Positions 24,073 through 33,079 of a stretch of 51,020 nt of DNA are shown here, piece after piece. The translations under genes and the position numbers were made by a program. Below the pieces are notes generated by a model that made no database searches, had not been told where the DNA came from, and was given only the letters and a program-made list of their open reading frames with translations. Position 1 is the stretch's first letter. Every line of letters begins with the position of its first letter. Location of the stretch: contig ONIQ01000012.1 of the NCBI GenBank assembly GCA_900317925.1, positions 884 through 51,903 of the forward strand, given 5' to 3'. The stretch comes from an uncultured Bacteroidales bacterium (GTDB lineage: Bacteria; Bacteroidota; Bacteroidia; Bacteroidales; UBA932).

Positions 24073-26607
24073 ATGAAGGTATGTATCCGTTTCATCGCGG
24101 CCGTCTTTATTTTGGTATTATCGGCCGTATCCGCCCTGGCTCAGACAACCCGGGTGAAGGGTCGTGTTACCGATGCTTCTACCGGAGAGGGGGTTCCCTT
24201 CGTCGCCGTTTACTTCGAGGGAACGACCATCGGCGTATCGTCCGATCTGGACGGCTATTATATGTTGGAAACGCGCGATGCGAACGTGCGGGTGCTGTCG
24301 GCCGCGTTGCTGGGGTATGAGACCGCTTCCGTAGAGGTTGTCCCCCGCAAGTTCACGGAGGTGAATTTCCGCCTGAAGCCGGTGTACGATAATTTGAAAG
24401 CCGCCATCGTGAAACCGGACAACCGGTACATGAAGTGGATCCTGCGCAACATCGATGCCGCCAAGGACCGCAATAACCCGGAATTGCGGGACCGCTATGA
24501 TTGCGAGCTCTACACCAAAATGGAGCTGGATATCACCCATCCCGACGACAACATCAAAAAGAGCACGCTGCTCCGGAAGAATTTCGGGTTTATTTTCGAT
24601 TATGTCGATACTTCCGTGGTCTCGGGTGTCCCGTATCTTCCGGTGATGATGTCCGAAACGCATTCGCACATCTGGCATCAGCGGGATCCGGAAATGCGAC
24701 ACGAAGAAATCCATGCCAACCGCATTTCCGGGATGGAAGACCAGACCGTGGCCGCCCAGTTTACCGGCAACCTCCACATGAAGGTGAACTTCTACAACAA
24801 CTACATCAATATTTTCGATGTCGAAATGCCTTCTCCGCTATCGCGGGTGGGCTTGATGTACTACAATTATTTCCTGATCGACAGCCTTCATATCGACGGG
24901 CGCAAGACGTGGAAGATCCGCTTCCATCCCGTCAAGTCCATCTCCTCCCCGGCCTTTGACGGGGAGATGTCCATCGACTGCAAGGACTTCGCCCTGCGGG
25001 AAATGCATTGCAAGTTGAAGAAGGGAGCCAATGTGAACTGGGTGCGTGACCTGGTGGTAGACCAGGAATCCCGCCTGGTCCAGGATTCCATCTGGTTCTG
25101 GAAGATGGATAAGATTTATGCCGATTTCTCTGTCGTGAAAAAGGATTCGTCCAAGATGATTTCGTTCCTGGGCACACGGCAGAGTGAGTACAGCGAGCCG
25201 GCCTTTGATGGCGTCAAGCAGCCGGGCGTGGGTCTGGTAAGCGGCAATGTACAGGTGGCGAAAGATGCCTTGGACAAGGACGAGGCGTATTGGAATGCCA
25301 TCCGCCCGTACGAGCTTACCCAGAAGGAGCAGAACATCTACCACATGGTGGATTCCATCAAGAACGTGCCGCTGTATCACGATATCTACAATACCATCGA
25401 TATGATTATCAACGGGTATTGGAAGGCGGGCAAATTGAGTTACGGACCTTACGCGAAGGTAATCAGTTTCAACCCCTTGGAGGGCGTACGCCTGCAGGGC
25501 GGCATCCGGACCACCAAGGAATTCAGCCGGAAAGTGCGGCTCACGGCTTATGCGGCCTATGGATTCAAAGACAAGGCTTTTAAGGGCGGCCTGACGGGGG
25601 AATATTTCTTCAGCGTGGCTCCGATGCGTAAGATCACGGCTACGGTGAAGCGCGACGTGGTGCAGTTGGGCCGAGGCTCCAAGGGCTTTGCCGAGAGCAG
25701 TATCCTCTCTTCGATTTTCTCGAAACCGGGAGCGCGCAAACTGAGTCCGCTGAACGAGTATTCCATCAGTTACGAGCATGAATGGAATCCGTCCGTCACG
25801 ACGCTGCTTTCGCTGGAGGCGCGGCGTATCTTCTCCAATCAGTACGTGCCGATGGTGCGGCCGGACGGGTCGGATATCAATTCCATCGGCATGAATATGC
25901 TCCGCATGACCAACCGTTTCTCCTGGGACGAGACGGTTACGCGGGGCGTGTTCGAGAAGCTTTATGTGGCCACGAAGTACCCGATTATCATCGTTGACCT
26001 GTCCGGGTCCCTCAAGGGAATCGGCGAGAACGAGTATTCCTTCTTCCGTGCCGAGGGCAGCATCAATTATAAGTTGCAGCTGCCGCCGATGGGTACCTCG
26101 AAGATTACCCTGTCGGGTGGCAAGATTATCGGCCAGGTGCCTTATCCTTTCTTAAAATTGCATGAGGGTAACGGCTCCTATTTCTTCGACAAGACGGCCT
26201 TTTCCTGCATGGAGTATTATGAGTTTGCTTCCGATACTTGGATCACGTTGTTCTGGGAGCATAATTTCAAGGGTTTCTTCCTGGGCAAGATTCCGCTGTT
26301 GAAGCGGTTGCAGTGGCGTGAGAACTTTACCTTGAAGGCGGCCTACGGTACGGTGAATGCCCGGAATGACGGCCGTCCCGGCAAGCAGAGCGTGTTCGAA
26401 GCGCCGATGCTCTTCCCGGCCGGGATGAACACCCTGGACAAGCCCTATGTGGAAATGGGTGTGGGTATCTCCAATATTCTCAAGATTATCCGTGTAGACT
26501 GCTTCTGGCGCTGCACGCACCGCGAACGGGAGAATCCCGTCACCGGCGAGATGGAACCCGTCGCCGGCCGCTTCGTCCTCAACTTCGGCCTGGAACTGCG
26601 GTTCTAA
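24073..26607 (+). CDS. DUF5686 outer-membrane protein with carboxypeptidase-like domain
   Basis: Protein of 844 residues with signal peptide (ending VSALAQ at about residue 23), then a carboxypeptidase-regulatory-like beta-sandwich (VKGRVTDASTGEGVPFVAVY ... LDGYYMLE), also found at the N-terminus of TonB-dependent receptors, then the long DUF5686 region, probably a beta-barrel (alternating strands, e.g. RLTAYAAYGF, and a C-terminal FVLNFGLELRF ending in Phe). The family is common in Bacteroidetes and its role is unknown. Its stop lies three bases from the convergent der stop. Confidence 0.88.
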   Translation: MKVCIRFIAAVFILVLSAVSALAQTTRVKGRVTDASTGEGVPFVAVYFEGTTIGVSSDLDGYYMLETRDANVRVLSAALLGYETASVEVVPRKFTEVNFRLKPVYDNLKAAIVKPDNRYMKWILRNIDAAKDRNNPELRDRYDCELYTKMELDITHPDDNIKKSTLLRKNFGFIFDYVDTSVVSGVPYLPVMMSETHSHIWHQRDPEMRHEEIHANRISGMEDQTVAAQFTGNLHMKVNFYNNYINIFDVEMPSPLSRVGLMYYNYFLIDSLHIDGRKTWKIRFHPVKSISSPAFDGEMSIDCKDFALREMHCKLKKGANVNWVRDLVVDQESRLVQDSIWFWKMDKIYADFSVVKKDSSKMISFLGTRQSEYSEPAFDGVKQPGVGLVSGNVQVAKDALDKDEAYWNAIRPYELTQKEQNIYHMVDSIKNVPLYHDIYNTIDMIINGYWKAGKLSYGPYAKVISFNPLEGVRLQGGIRTTKEFSRKVRLTAYAAYGFKDKAFKGGLTGEYFFSVAPMRKITATVKRDVVQLGRGSKGFAESSILSSIFSKPGARKLSPLNEYSISYEHEWNPSVTTLLSLEARRIFSNQYVPMVRPDGSDINSIGMNMLRMTNRFSWDETVTRGVFEKLYVATKYPIIIVDLSGSLKGIGENEYSFFRAEGSINYKLQLPPMGTSKITLSGGKIIGQVPYPFLKLHEGNGSYFFDKTAFSCMEYYEFASDTWITLFWEHNFKGFFLGKIPLLKRLQWRENFTLKAAYGTVNARNDGRPGKQSVFEAPMLFPAGMNTLDKPYVEMGVGISNILKIIRVDCFWRCTHRERENPVTGEMEPVAGRFVLNFGLELRF

Positions 26608-26610
26608 TCC

Positions 26611-27921
26611 TTATTTCGCGCGCATAAAGATTTGGACGGGACAGCCGGTCAGGTCGAAGTGCTCGCGGAGCTTGTTCTCCAGGAAACGCTTGTACGGGTC
26701 TTTGACGTACTGCGGCAGGTTGCAGAAGAAGGCAAAGGCCGGAAAGGCGGTGGGGAGCTGGGTGATGTACTTGATCTTGACGTACTTGCCCTTCCAGGCC
26801 GGCGGAGGATAGTTCTCGATTTCGGGCAGCAGGGCCTCGTTGAGGCGGGCCGTGGGAATCTTCACGGAATAGTTGTTCCAGACATGGGCCACGGCGTCCA
26901 GCACATCCATGATGCGCTGTTTCTTGGTGACGGAGGTAAAGATGACGGGCACGTCGTCGAAGGGCGCGAGGCGGCTGCGGAGCGATTTCTCATAATCGCG
27001 CAACGTATTGCTGTCCTTGACGAAGAGATCCCATTTGTTCACCACCACCACGCAGGCTTTGCGGTTGCGCTGGATGAGGTTGAAAATGCTCATGTCCTGG
27101 GCTTCCATGCCGGAGGTGGCGTCAATCATCAGCACACAGACATCGGCATGCTCGATGGCACGGATGGAACGCATCACCGAGTAAAACTCCAGGTCTTCGC
27201 TTACCTTGGATTTCTTGCGCATGCCGGCGGTATCCACCAGCATGAATTCGTGCCCGAACTTGTTATAATAAGTGGATACGGCATCGCGCGTGGTGCCCGC
27301 CACCGGGGTGACGATGTTGCGGTCTTCGCCCAGCAGGGCGTTGGTCAGGGACGATTTGCCCACGTTCGGCTTGCCCACGATGGCAATGTGCGGCAGGTCG
27401 GTACGATCATCCTCGGCGGGCGCTTCCTCCTTCGGAAGCTGGCGCACCACCTCGTCCAGCAGGTCGCCGGTGCCGCTGCCGTTGGCCGCCGAGATGCTCC
27501 ACACCTCGCCCAGGCCCAGCGAGTAGAACTGGTACGAATCGTACATTTTCTCGCCGGAATCCACCTTGTTCACCACCAGCAGGACCGGCTTGCGCGAACG
27601 GCGCAGCAGGTCGGCGATTTCGGCGTCGTAATCGGTGACGCCCGTGGCGGCCTCGACCAGGAAGAGCACCAGGTCGGACTCCTCGATGGCAATGCTCACC
27701 TGCTTGCGGATTTCGCTCTCGAACACATCGTCGGAGTTGGTGGTCCATCCGCCGGTGTCCACCACCGAGAATTCGTTACCGCACCATTCGCATTTGCCGT
27801 AGTGGCGGTCGCGGGTGACGCCCGCCGTCTCATCGACGATGGCTTGCCGCATGCCTACAAGGCGGTTGAACAGGGTGGATTTCCCCACATTGGGGCGACC
27901 CACGATCGCTACCAGACTCAT
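26611..27921 (-). CDS. der: Ribosome biogenesis GTPase Der (EngA)
   Basis: Double GTPase needed for 50S subunit assembly. Two G domains are visible: G1 [12 protein letters not shown] at residues 7-18 with NKVD, and a second G1 [12 protein letters not shown] near residue 183 with NKWD, followed by the KH-like C-terminal domain ([11 protein letters not shown] ... PVQIFMRAK). At 436 residues it is full length. A small cysteine-containing membrane protein gene ends one base upstream. Confidence 0.97.
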   Translation of the reverse strand: MSLVAIVGRPNVGKSTLFNRLVGMRQAIVDETAGVTRDRHYGKCEWCGNEFSVVDTGGWTTNSDDVFESEIRKQVSIAIEESDLVLFLVEAATGVTDYDAEIADLLRRSRKPVLLVVNKVDSGEKMYDSYQFYSLGLGEVWSISAANGSGTGDLLDEVVRQLPKEEAPAEDDRTDLPHIAIVGKPNVGKSSLTNALLGEDRNIVTPVAGTTRDAVSTYYNKFGHEFMLVDTAGMRKKSKVSEDLEFYSVMRSIRAIEHADVCVLMIDATSGMEAQDMSIFNLIQRNRKACVVVVNKWDLFVKDSNTLRDYEKSLRSRLAPFDDVPVIFTSVTKKQRIMDVLDAVAHVWNNYSVKIPTARLNEALLPEIENYPPPAWKGKYVKIKYITQLPTAFPAFAFFCNLPQYVKDPYKRFLENKLREHFDLTGCPVQIFMRAK

Positions 27922-27922
27922 A

Positions 27923-28180
27923 TTATCGTAATTTTTCGGTTTCGTAGAAACTGCAGCCGGTGCAGGCTTCGCTTACCTCACCGCCGCAGGCTGTCTTGGA
28001 CGGACGTTCCCGCCCGTGGATGGCTTCTTCCTCCTCGTGCATGCATTTGATGCCGAGCCGGCGCATGTCCGGGTTCTTGCTCACCTCCGTCTCCGGGAAC
28101 CGGCCCCGGACGATGATGCCGATGCACATTCCCAGAATGCACAGCAGCAACAGCAGGACGGCGGCAAGCAGGGTTTTCAT
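27923..28180 (-). CDS. Small single-pass membrane protein with conserved-looking cysteines
   Basis: Protein of 85 residues that I do not recognise for certain. Residues 4-24 form one hydrophobic segment. The remainder is charged and holds Cys46, Cys65, Cys73 and Cys76, the last two as CTGC, with two more cysteines (14, 19) in the membrane segment. Such a pattern could bind a metal or Fe-S cluster; it recalls NqrM-like maturation proteins, but the match is weak. It lies 1 nt upstream of der and 6 nt downstream of prs, so it is part of a ysxC-prs-X-der run. Confidence 0.6.
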   Translation of the reverse strand: MKTLLAAVLLLLLCILGMCIGIIVRGRFPETEVSKNPDMRRLGIKCMHEEEEAIHGRERPSKTACGGEVSEACTGCSFYETEKLR

Positions 28181-28186
28181 GCGCGT

Positions 28187-29164
28187 TTAGAAAATGAATT
28201 CCGAGCTGATGGGCTCGTAGTTGTACACTTTCTTGATGATGCGGGCGAAGGTGGAGGCCATGGACACGACGCGAATCTTGGAAGTGTCCTTCGAAGGATC
28301 GGTCGTGAGCGGAATGGTATCGGTCACGAAGACTTCCTTCAGGGAGGAGCGGTTGATGTTGTCGTAGGCGTGTCCGGAGAAAACGGCGTGCGTAGCACAG
28401 GCGCGGATGCTGGCGGCGCCCTTCTCCATCAGCACGTCGGCGGCCTTGCAAAGCGTACCTGCGGTATCGATCATATCGTCCACGATGACCACGTTCTTGC
28501 CTTCCACCTCACCGATGGCGGTGATGTTGGCCACGACGTTGGCGCGCTCGCGGGATTTGTGGCAGACGATGACCGGGCAGGCCAGGTCTTTGGCATAGGC
28601 GTTGGCGCGCTTGGCACCACCCATGTCGGGGGCAGCGATGGCCAGGTTGTCAATGTGGAGGGATTTCAGGTAAGGAATGAAGACCTTGCTGGCATAGACA
28701 TGATCCACCGGGATGTCGAAGAAGCCTTGGATCTGGTCGGCGTGCAGGTCACATGTCATCACCCGGTCCACGCCGGCGGCTTTCAACAGGTTGGCCACCA
28801 GTTTGGCACCAATTGAGACACGGGGTTTGTCTTTGCGGTCCTGGCGGGCCCAGCCGAAATAGGGGATGACGGCGATGACCTTGTGAGCCGATGCGCGTTT
28901 GGCGGCATCGATCATCAGCAGCAGTTCCATCAGGTTGTCGGTGGGCGGAAAGGTGGATTGGATGAGGAAGCAGGTGGCTCCCCGTACACTTTCGGTATAG
29001 GCCGGCTGGAATTCACCGTCGCTGAAAGCGGTGACTTCCGACATTCCGAGGTGAATGGCTCCTTCTTCCGCACCGCGGATAGCATTAAGCTCATCAATGA
29101 CCTTGCCCGCAAAGTCCCGTGAGGCCCTGCAAGCGAAAACTTCCATTCTGTGCTCCATAAACAT
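28187..29164 (-). CDS. prs: Ribose-phosphate pyrophosphokinase
   Basis: Makes PRPP from ribose 5-phosphate and ATP for nucleotide, His and Trp synthesis. Family motifs: FPPTDNLMELLLMIDA, YFGWARQDRKDKPR (ATP loop), DLHADQIQGFFDIPVDH, and the PRPP-binding VVIVDDMIDTAGT. The ATG at 29164 overlaps the ysxC stop as TAATG; ATGs at 29158 and 29146 are alternatives differing by a few residues. About 325 residues. The open frame continues upstream through ysxC but is not coding there. Confidence 0.95.
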   Translation of the reverse strand: MFMEHRMEVFACRASRDFAGKVIDELNAIRGAEEGAIHLGMSEVTAFSDGEFQPAYTESVRGATCFLIQSTFPPTDNLMELLLMIDAAKRASAHKVIAVIPYFGWARQDRKDKPRVSIGAKLVANLLKAAGVDRVMTCDLHADQIQGFFDIPVDHVYASKVFIPYLKSLHIDNLAIAAPDMGGAKRANAYAKDLACPVIVCHKSRERANVVANITAIGEVEGKNVVIVDDMIDTAGTLCKAADVLMEKGAASIRACATHAVFSGHAYDNINRSSLKEVFVTDTIPLTTDPSKDTSKIRVVSMASTFARIIKKVYNYEPISSEFIF

Positions 29165-29760
29165 TAAAGATTTGCAAGTACGTTTTCGATATATGATAAA
29201 ATGTCTTCCTTTCCGGCGCCGGTCTGAGCCGAGCTGACAAACATCGGCGGCAATTCCTCCCACTCCTCCAGCAGGATCTGCCGGTCTTTCTCCACCTGGG
29301 CGGCCAGCACGTTGGGACCCTGCTTGTCTCCTTTGGTGAAAATGATGGCGAACGGCACCCCGTTTTCTCCCAGGTCGCGGATAAAATCCAGGTCGATCTT
29401 GCCGATATCGTGCCGCGAATCCACCAGCACGAACAGCAGGACCAGTTCGGGCGAGGCGAGGATATACTCCCGGATGATGCGGGCCAGTTCGGCGCGGGCC
29501 GATTGGGACAGCTTCGCGAAACCGTATCCGGGCAGGTCTACCAGGTACCAGCGGTCGTTGATGAGAAAGTGGTTGATGAGTTGGGTTTTGCCGGGGGTGG
29601 CCGATGTTTTGGCCAGTTTGCGGTTGCCCGTAAGCATGTTGATGAGCGAAGATTTCCCCACGTTCGAGCGGCCGATAAAGGCGAACTCGGGCAGTTTCCG
29701 ACCCGGTTTTCCGGAAATCCGGGTGGAACTTCCGGCGAACGTTGCAGACGATATTTTCAT
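29164..29760 (-). CDS. ysxC: Ribosome biogenesis GTP-binding protein YsxC/EngB
   Basis: Small TRAFAC GTPase for late 50S assembly. G1 is IGRSNVGKSSLINMLTG; the family segments TSATPGKTQLINHF and LVDLPGYGFAKLS are intact, and TKGD is G4. At 198 residues it is normal. The stop TAA overlaps the prs ATG (TAATG), so prs translation is probably coupled. Confidence 0.95.
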   Translation of the reverse strand: MKISSATFAGSSTRISGKPGRKLPEFAFIGRSNVGKSSLINMLTGNRKLAKTSATPGKTQLINHFLINDRWYLVDLPGYGFAKLSQSARAELARIIREYILASPELVLLFVLVDSRHDIGKIDLDFIRDLGENGVPFAIIFTKGDKQGPNVLAAQVEKDRQILLEEWEELPPMFVSSAQTGAGKEDILSYIENVLANL

Positions 29761-29791
29761 GTCGCTCCCTTACAGTTGGCAAATCGCGATG

Positions 29792-29799
29792 CAAATATA
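29792..29799 (-). promoter_or_regulatory. -7 box for ysxC-prs
   Basis: Minus-strand TATATTTG matches TAnnTTTG, 31 nt before the ysxC ATG. No clear -33 element. Confidence 0.5.
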
Positions 29800-29811
29800 G
29801 TAAAAAAATGT

Positions 29812-29819
29812 TATATTTG
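29812..29819 (+). promoter_or_regulatory. -7 box for xseA and the glycogen gene block
   Basis: TATATTTG matches TAnnTTTG and lies five bases before the xseA ATG at 29825, predicting a leaderless or nearly leaderless transcript. The divergent ysxC box is 12 bp away. Confidence 0.5.
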
Positions 29820-29824
29820 TGGGT

Positions 29825-30949
29825 ATGGAAGAAAGGAATTTCATAGACCTCTTTTCCTTGCAGGAACTGATTCGCGGAGGGGTGGAAGACGCCCTTCCCG
29901 GGAAGGTGTGGGTCCGGGCTGAAATTTCCGAGATCAAGGTCAAATCCAACGGTCACTGCTACCTGGAACTGTCGCAGGAAAACGACGAGGGGCTGGCGGC
30001 CCGCGCGAATGCCGTCATCTGGCGTTCGCGGTATGCCTATATCGGCCGTTATTTCGAAGCGGCGACCGGCAGCCCCCTTTCCAAAGGGCAGGAAGTCCTG
30101 CTGCGGGTGCAGGTGACCTATCATCCCGTCTGGGGGCTTACCCTGACGGTGGATGAGGTGGAAGCTGCCTTCACGGTGGGGGAGCGGGAGAAGCAACGCC
30201 GGCGTACGCTGGAACGCCTGGCGGAAGAAGGGCTGATGGACCTGCAGGCACGGCTTCGCCTGAGCGAACTGCCCTATTCGCTGGCGGTGGTATCGGCCGA
30301 AGACGCCGCAGGCTACGGCGATTTCCGCCGGCATCTGCTCGAAAATCCCTATGGGTTCGCCTATCGGGTGGATCTGTATCCGGCTGCCATGCAGGGAGCC
30401 GCCGCCCCGCAGTCCATCGCCGATGCGCTGGCTGCCATCGGAGGGGTGCGTCCGGCCTACGATGCCGTCCTCATCCTGCGCGGCGGCGGTTCGGAACTGG
30501 ACCTGTCCTGCTTTGACGACTATTCCCTGGCCGTGGCGATCGCCCGTTGCAGCGTCCCCGTTTTTACGGCCATCGGACATGACAAAGACGTGCACGTGGC
30601 GGACCGGGTGGCGTTTACGTCCGTCAAGACCCCCACCGCCCTTGCCGACCTGTTCCTGGATGCGACGGCGGCCGAAGACCATCGGCTGGAAACTTATGGA
30701 CATCGCCTGAAACTGGCGTTCCGCAGCCGCCTGGACGCCCTGGAGGCGCAGGTGGACAAGCTGGAGTTGCGCCTAAAGGCCGGCGATCCGCGCAACATCC
30801 TGCGCCGGGGATATTCCCTGGTCCTGGACGAAAAGGGCGTCCGCATCCATTCCGCCTCCGGCCGGCGGAAAGGCGATCACATCCGCGTCCGTTTCGCCGA
30901 CGGGACGCTGGAAACCGAAGTTACGGAAGTACGACATGAAGAAATTTGA
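29825..30949 (+). CDS. xseA: Exodeoxyribonuclease VII large subunit
   Basis: Catalytic subunit of ExoVII, which degrades single-stranded DNA from both ends. An N-terminal OB-fold (VWVRAEISEIKVKSNGHCYL) precedes the catalytic domain (AVVSAEDAAGYGDFRRHL; RGGGSELDLSCFDDY; TAIGHDKDVHVADRVA). At 374 residues it is slightly short compared with about 400-450, with a reduced coiled-coil segment near the C-terminus. The upstream GTG at 29819 lies in the promoter box and is not used. The last 14 nt overlap xseB. Confidence 0.93.
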   Translation: MEERNFIDLFSLQELIRGGVEDALPGKVWVRAEISEIKVKSNGHCYLELSQENDEGLAARANAVIWRSRYAYIGRYFEAATGSPLSKGQEVLLRVQVTYHPVWGLTLTVDEVEAAFTVGEREKQRRRTLERLAEEGLMDLQARLRLSELPYSLAVVSAEDAAGYGDFRRHLLENPYGFAYRVDLYPAAMQGAAAPQSIADALAAIGGVRPAYDAVLILRGGGSELDLSCFDDYSLAVAIARCSVPVFTAIGHDKDVHVADRVAFTSVKTPTALADLFLDATAAEDHRLETYGHRLKLAFRSRLDALEAQVDKLELRLKAGDPRNILRRGYSLVLDEKGVRIHSASGRRKGDHIRVRFADGTLETEVTEVRHEEI

Positions 30950-31124
30950 TTACCCCGCCGCCGTGGCGGAACTGGAACGCATCGCGGATCAAGTGGAAGA
31001 TCCCCAAACCTCGTTTGACGACATCCGGGGCCTGGTAGAGCGTTCCCAAAAACTGGTGGACGGATGCCGGAAATACCTGCGGACCGTCCGCGAAACCCTG
31101 GAAGAAGATGCGAAAGATTTATGA
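30936..31124 (+). CDS. xseB: Exodeoxyribonuclease VII small subunit
   Basis: Short helical protein of 62 residues with the family pattern YPAAVAELERIADQVEDP and LVERSQKLVDGCRKYL. Several copies bind XseA to form active ExoVII. It overlaps xseA by 14 nt and glgB by 17 nt, so three genes are packed without spacing. Confidence 0.92.
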   Translation: MKKFDYPAAVAELERIADQVEDPQTSFDDIRGLVERSQKLVDGCRKYLRTVRETLEEDAKDL

Positions 31125-33078
31125 CGAAGACCCCTGGCTGCTTCCCTACAAGGAAGCCATTGATGCCCGACACCGGGCCATTCTGGCCGTGCGGGACCGG
31201 TACGCGCCGGACGGACGGCTGAGCGATGCGTTCAACAACCACTTGTATTTCGGCCTGCACCATGAACCGGACGGGACGTGGGTGTTCCGTGAATGGGCGC
31301 CGAATGCCGTCCGCATCCACCTGATCGGGGATTGCAACAACTGGAAGCGGACAAAGGCCTATGAACTGTCGCCCCTGGGCGGCGGCACGTGGGAGCTGCG
31401 CCTGGACGGAATGTTCCTGAGCCATGGCGAGCTGTATAAACTCTTTATCGAATGGCCGGGCGGCGGCGGCGAGCGCCTGCCGTCGTACGCCACGCGCTGT
31501 GTCCAGGATCCGGTCACCAAGGTGTTCTGCGCCCAGGTCTGGGATCCGGATCAGCCCTATGTCTGGAAGTATCCCCGCCCGGCCCGCCGGCCCCATCCGC
31601 TCATCTACGAGTGCCACATCGGCATGGCGTCGGAGGAGGGGAAGGTGGCCAGTTTCGACGAGTTCCGCCGCAATGTGCTGCCCCGGGTGGCCGCCCTGGG
31701 CTATGACGTCATCCAGATCATGGCCCTGCAGGAGCATCCGTATTACGGCTCCTTCGGTTACCAGGTATCCAATTTCTTTGCCTTGAGTTCGCGTTTCGGC
31801 ACGCCCGAGGAGTTCAAGGCCCTGGTGGACGAGGCGCACCGGCGCCATATCGCCGTGGTCATGGATATCGTCCATTCGCACAGCGTGGACAACGAGGCCG
31901 AGGGCCTGAGCTGTTTCGACGGGCGCGAGGACCTGTATTTCTACAAAGGCCCCCAGGGCCGGCATCCCGCCTGGGGCTCCCGCTGCTTCGACTACGGCAA
32001 GGACGAGACCCGGTACTTCCTCCTGTCCAACTGCAAGTACTGGATGACGGAATACAACCTGGACGGCTTCCGATTCGACGGCGTGACCAGCATGCTCTAC
32101 TGGGACCACGGGCTGGGCCGCGACTTCAACGGTTACGACAATTATTTCAACGAGGGCGTGGATACCAACGCCCTGGTCTATCTGGCCCTGGCCAACCTCC
32201 TGGTCCGGGAGATCCATCCGGGGGCCATCACCATCGCCGAGGACGTGAGCGGCATGCCCGGTCTGGCCGCTCCCTTCATCAAGGGAGGCATCGGTTTCGG
32301 CTTCCGCATGGCCATGGGCATCGCCGACCATTGGATCAAATGGATCAAGGAGAAAACGGACGAGCAGTGGAGCATGGGCGAGATCTGGCACGAACTCACC
32401 AACAAGCGTGCCGATGAAAAGACCATCAGCTATGCCGAGTGCCACGACCAGGCGCTCGTGGGCGATAAAACCATCATTTTCAGGCTGATGGACAAGGAAA
32501 TGTACACGGCGATGAACATCGGCTCTGAGAACCTGACGGTAGATCGCGGCATCGCCTTGCACAAGATGATCCGCCTGGTGACCCTGGCCACCAGCGGAGG
32601 CGGCTACCTCACGTTCATGGGCAACGAGTTCGGTCATCCCGAATGGATCGATTTTCCGCGGGAGGGGAACCAGTGGTCTTTCCATTATGCCCGTCGCCAA
32701 TGGTCGCTGGAAGACAGCGATTCCCTTCGTTACGGACAATTGCGGAATTTCGATGAAGACATGGTGCATCTGTTTAAAAAACAGGCGCTTTTGGACGATT
32801 CTCCCCAATTGATCAAAGCCGACGAGGGAGATCATGTTTTGATTTTCCGAAGGAAAAATTGTATTTTTGCATTCAATTTCCATCCCGTCGAATCCTACAC
32901 CGGTTACGGAGTAGCGGTTCCGGATGGTTTGTATATATCGGTCCTGGATTCGGACGACAGCCGTTACGGCGGCTTCGGACGGCTTCAGCGCGGGGAGATT
33001 CACTGGACGCAGGATGGCCAGCTGAAAGTGTACCTGCCCGCCCGTACCGCTTTGGTATTGATGAAAAAAGTCGATTGA
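31108..33078 (+). CDS. glgB: 1,4-alpha-glucan branching enzyme
   Basis: GH13 enzyme that creates alpha-1,6 branches in glycogen. A CBM48 domain (VFREWAPNAVRIHLIGDCNN) precedes the barrel. Catalytic residues: nucleophile Asp324 in FRFDGVTSM, acid/base Glu378 in IAEDVSGMPG, and Asp447 in ECHDQAL. The type matches the eukaryote-like (GH13_8) enzymes of Bacteroidetes; at 656 residues it is full length. It overlaps xseB, and the debranching enzyme starts one base after its stop. An AT-rich patch near its 3' end carries a promoter-like sequence. Confidence 0.95.
   Translation: MRKIYDEDPWLLPYKEAIDARHRAILAVRDRYAPDGRLSDAFNNHLYFGLHHEPDGTWVFREWAPNAVRIHLIGDCNNWKRTKAYELSPLGGGTWELRLDGMFLSHGELYKLFIEWPGGGGERLPSYATRCVQDPVTKVFCAQVWDPDQPYVWKYPRPARRPHPLIYECHIGMASEEGKVASFDEFRRNVLPRVAALGYDVIQIMALQEHPYYGSFGYQVSNFFALSSRFGTPEEFKALVDEAHRRHIAVVMDIVHSHSVDNEAEGLSCFDGREDLYFYKGPQGRHPAWGSRCFDYGKDETRYFLLSNCKYWMTEYNLDGFRFDGVTSMLYWDHGLGRDFNGYDNYFNEGVDTNALVYLALANLLVREIHPGAITIAEDVSGMPGLAAPFIKGGIGFGFRMAMGIADHWIKWIKEKTDEQWSMGEIWHELTNKRADEKTISYAECHDQALVGDKTIIFRLMDKEMYTAMNIGSENLTVDRGIALHKMIRLVTLATSGGGYLTFMGNEFGHPEWIDFPREGNQWSFHYARRQWSLEDSDSLRYGQLRNFDEDMVHLFKKQALLDDSPQLIKADEGDHVLIFRRKNCIFAFNFHPVESYTGYGVAVPDGLYISVLDSDDSRYGGFGRLQRGEIHWTQDGQLKVYLPARTALVLMKKVD
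32838..32869 (+). promoter_or_regulatory. Candidate internal promoter inside glgB
   Basis: TTTG (32838-32841), 20 nt, then TATTTTTG (32862-32869) fit the Bacteroidetes consensus exactly, in an AT-rich patch of otherwise GC-rich coding sequence 210 bp upstream of the debranching enzyme gene. It could drive the downstream glycogen genes independently of xseAB. Confidence 0.5.
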
Positions 33079-33079
33079 C

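Noticed and set aside
23985-24320. Open frame starting at the ATG just after the sigma-54 site
   Set aside because: It crosses the terminator and the DUF5686 start in a different frame; no protein-like features.
29165-30703. Long upstream extension of the prs frame
   Set aside because: It passes antisense through xseA and in another frame through ysxC; the Prs family start is at 29164 or slightly inside.
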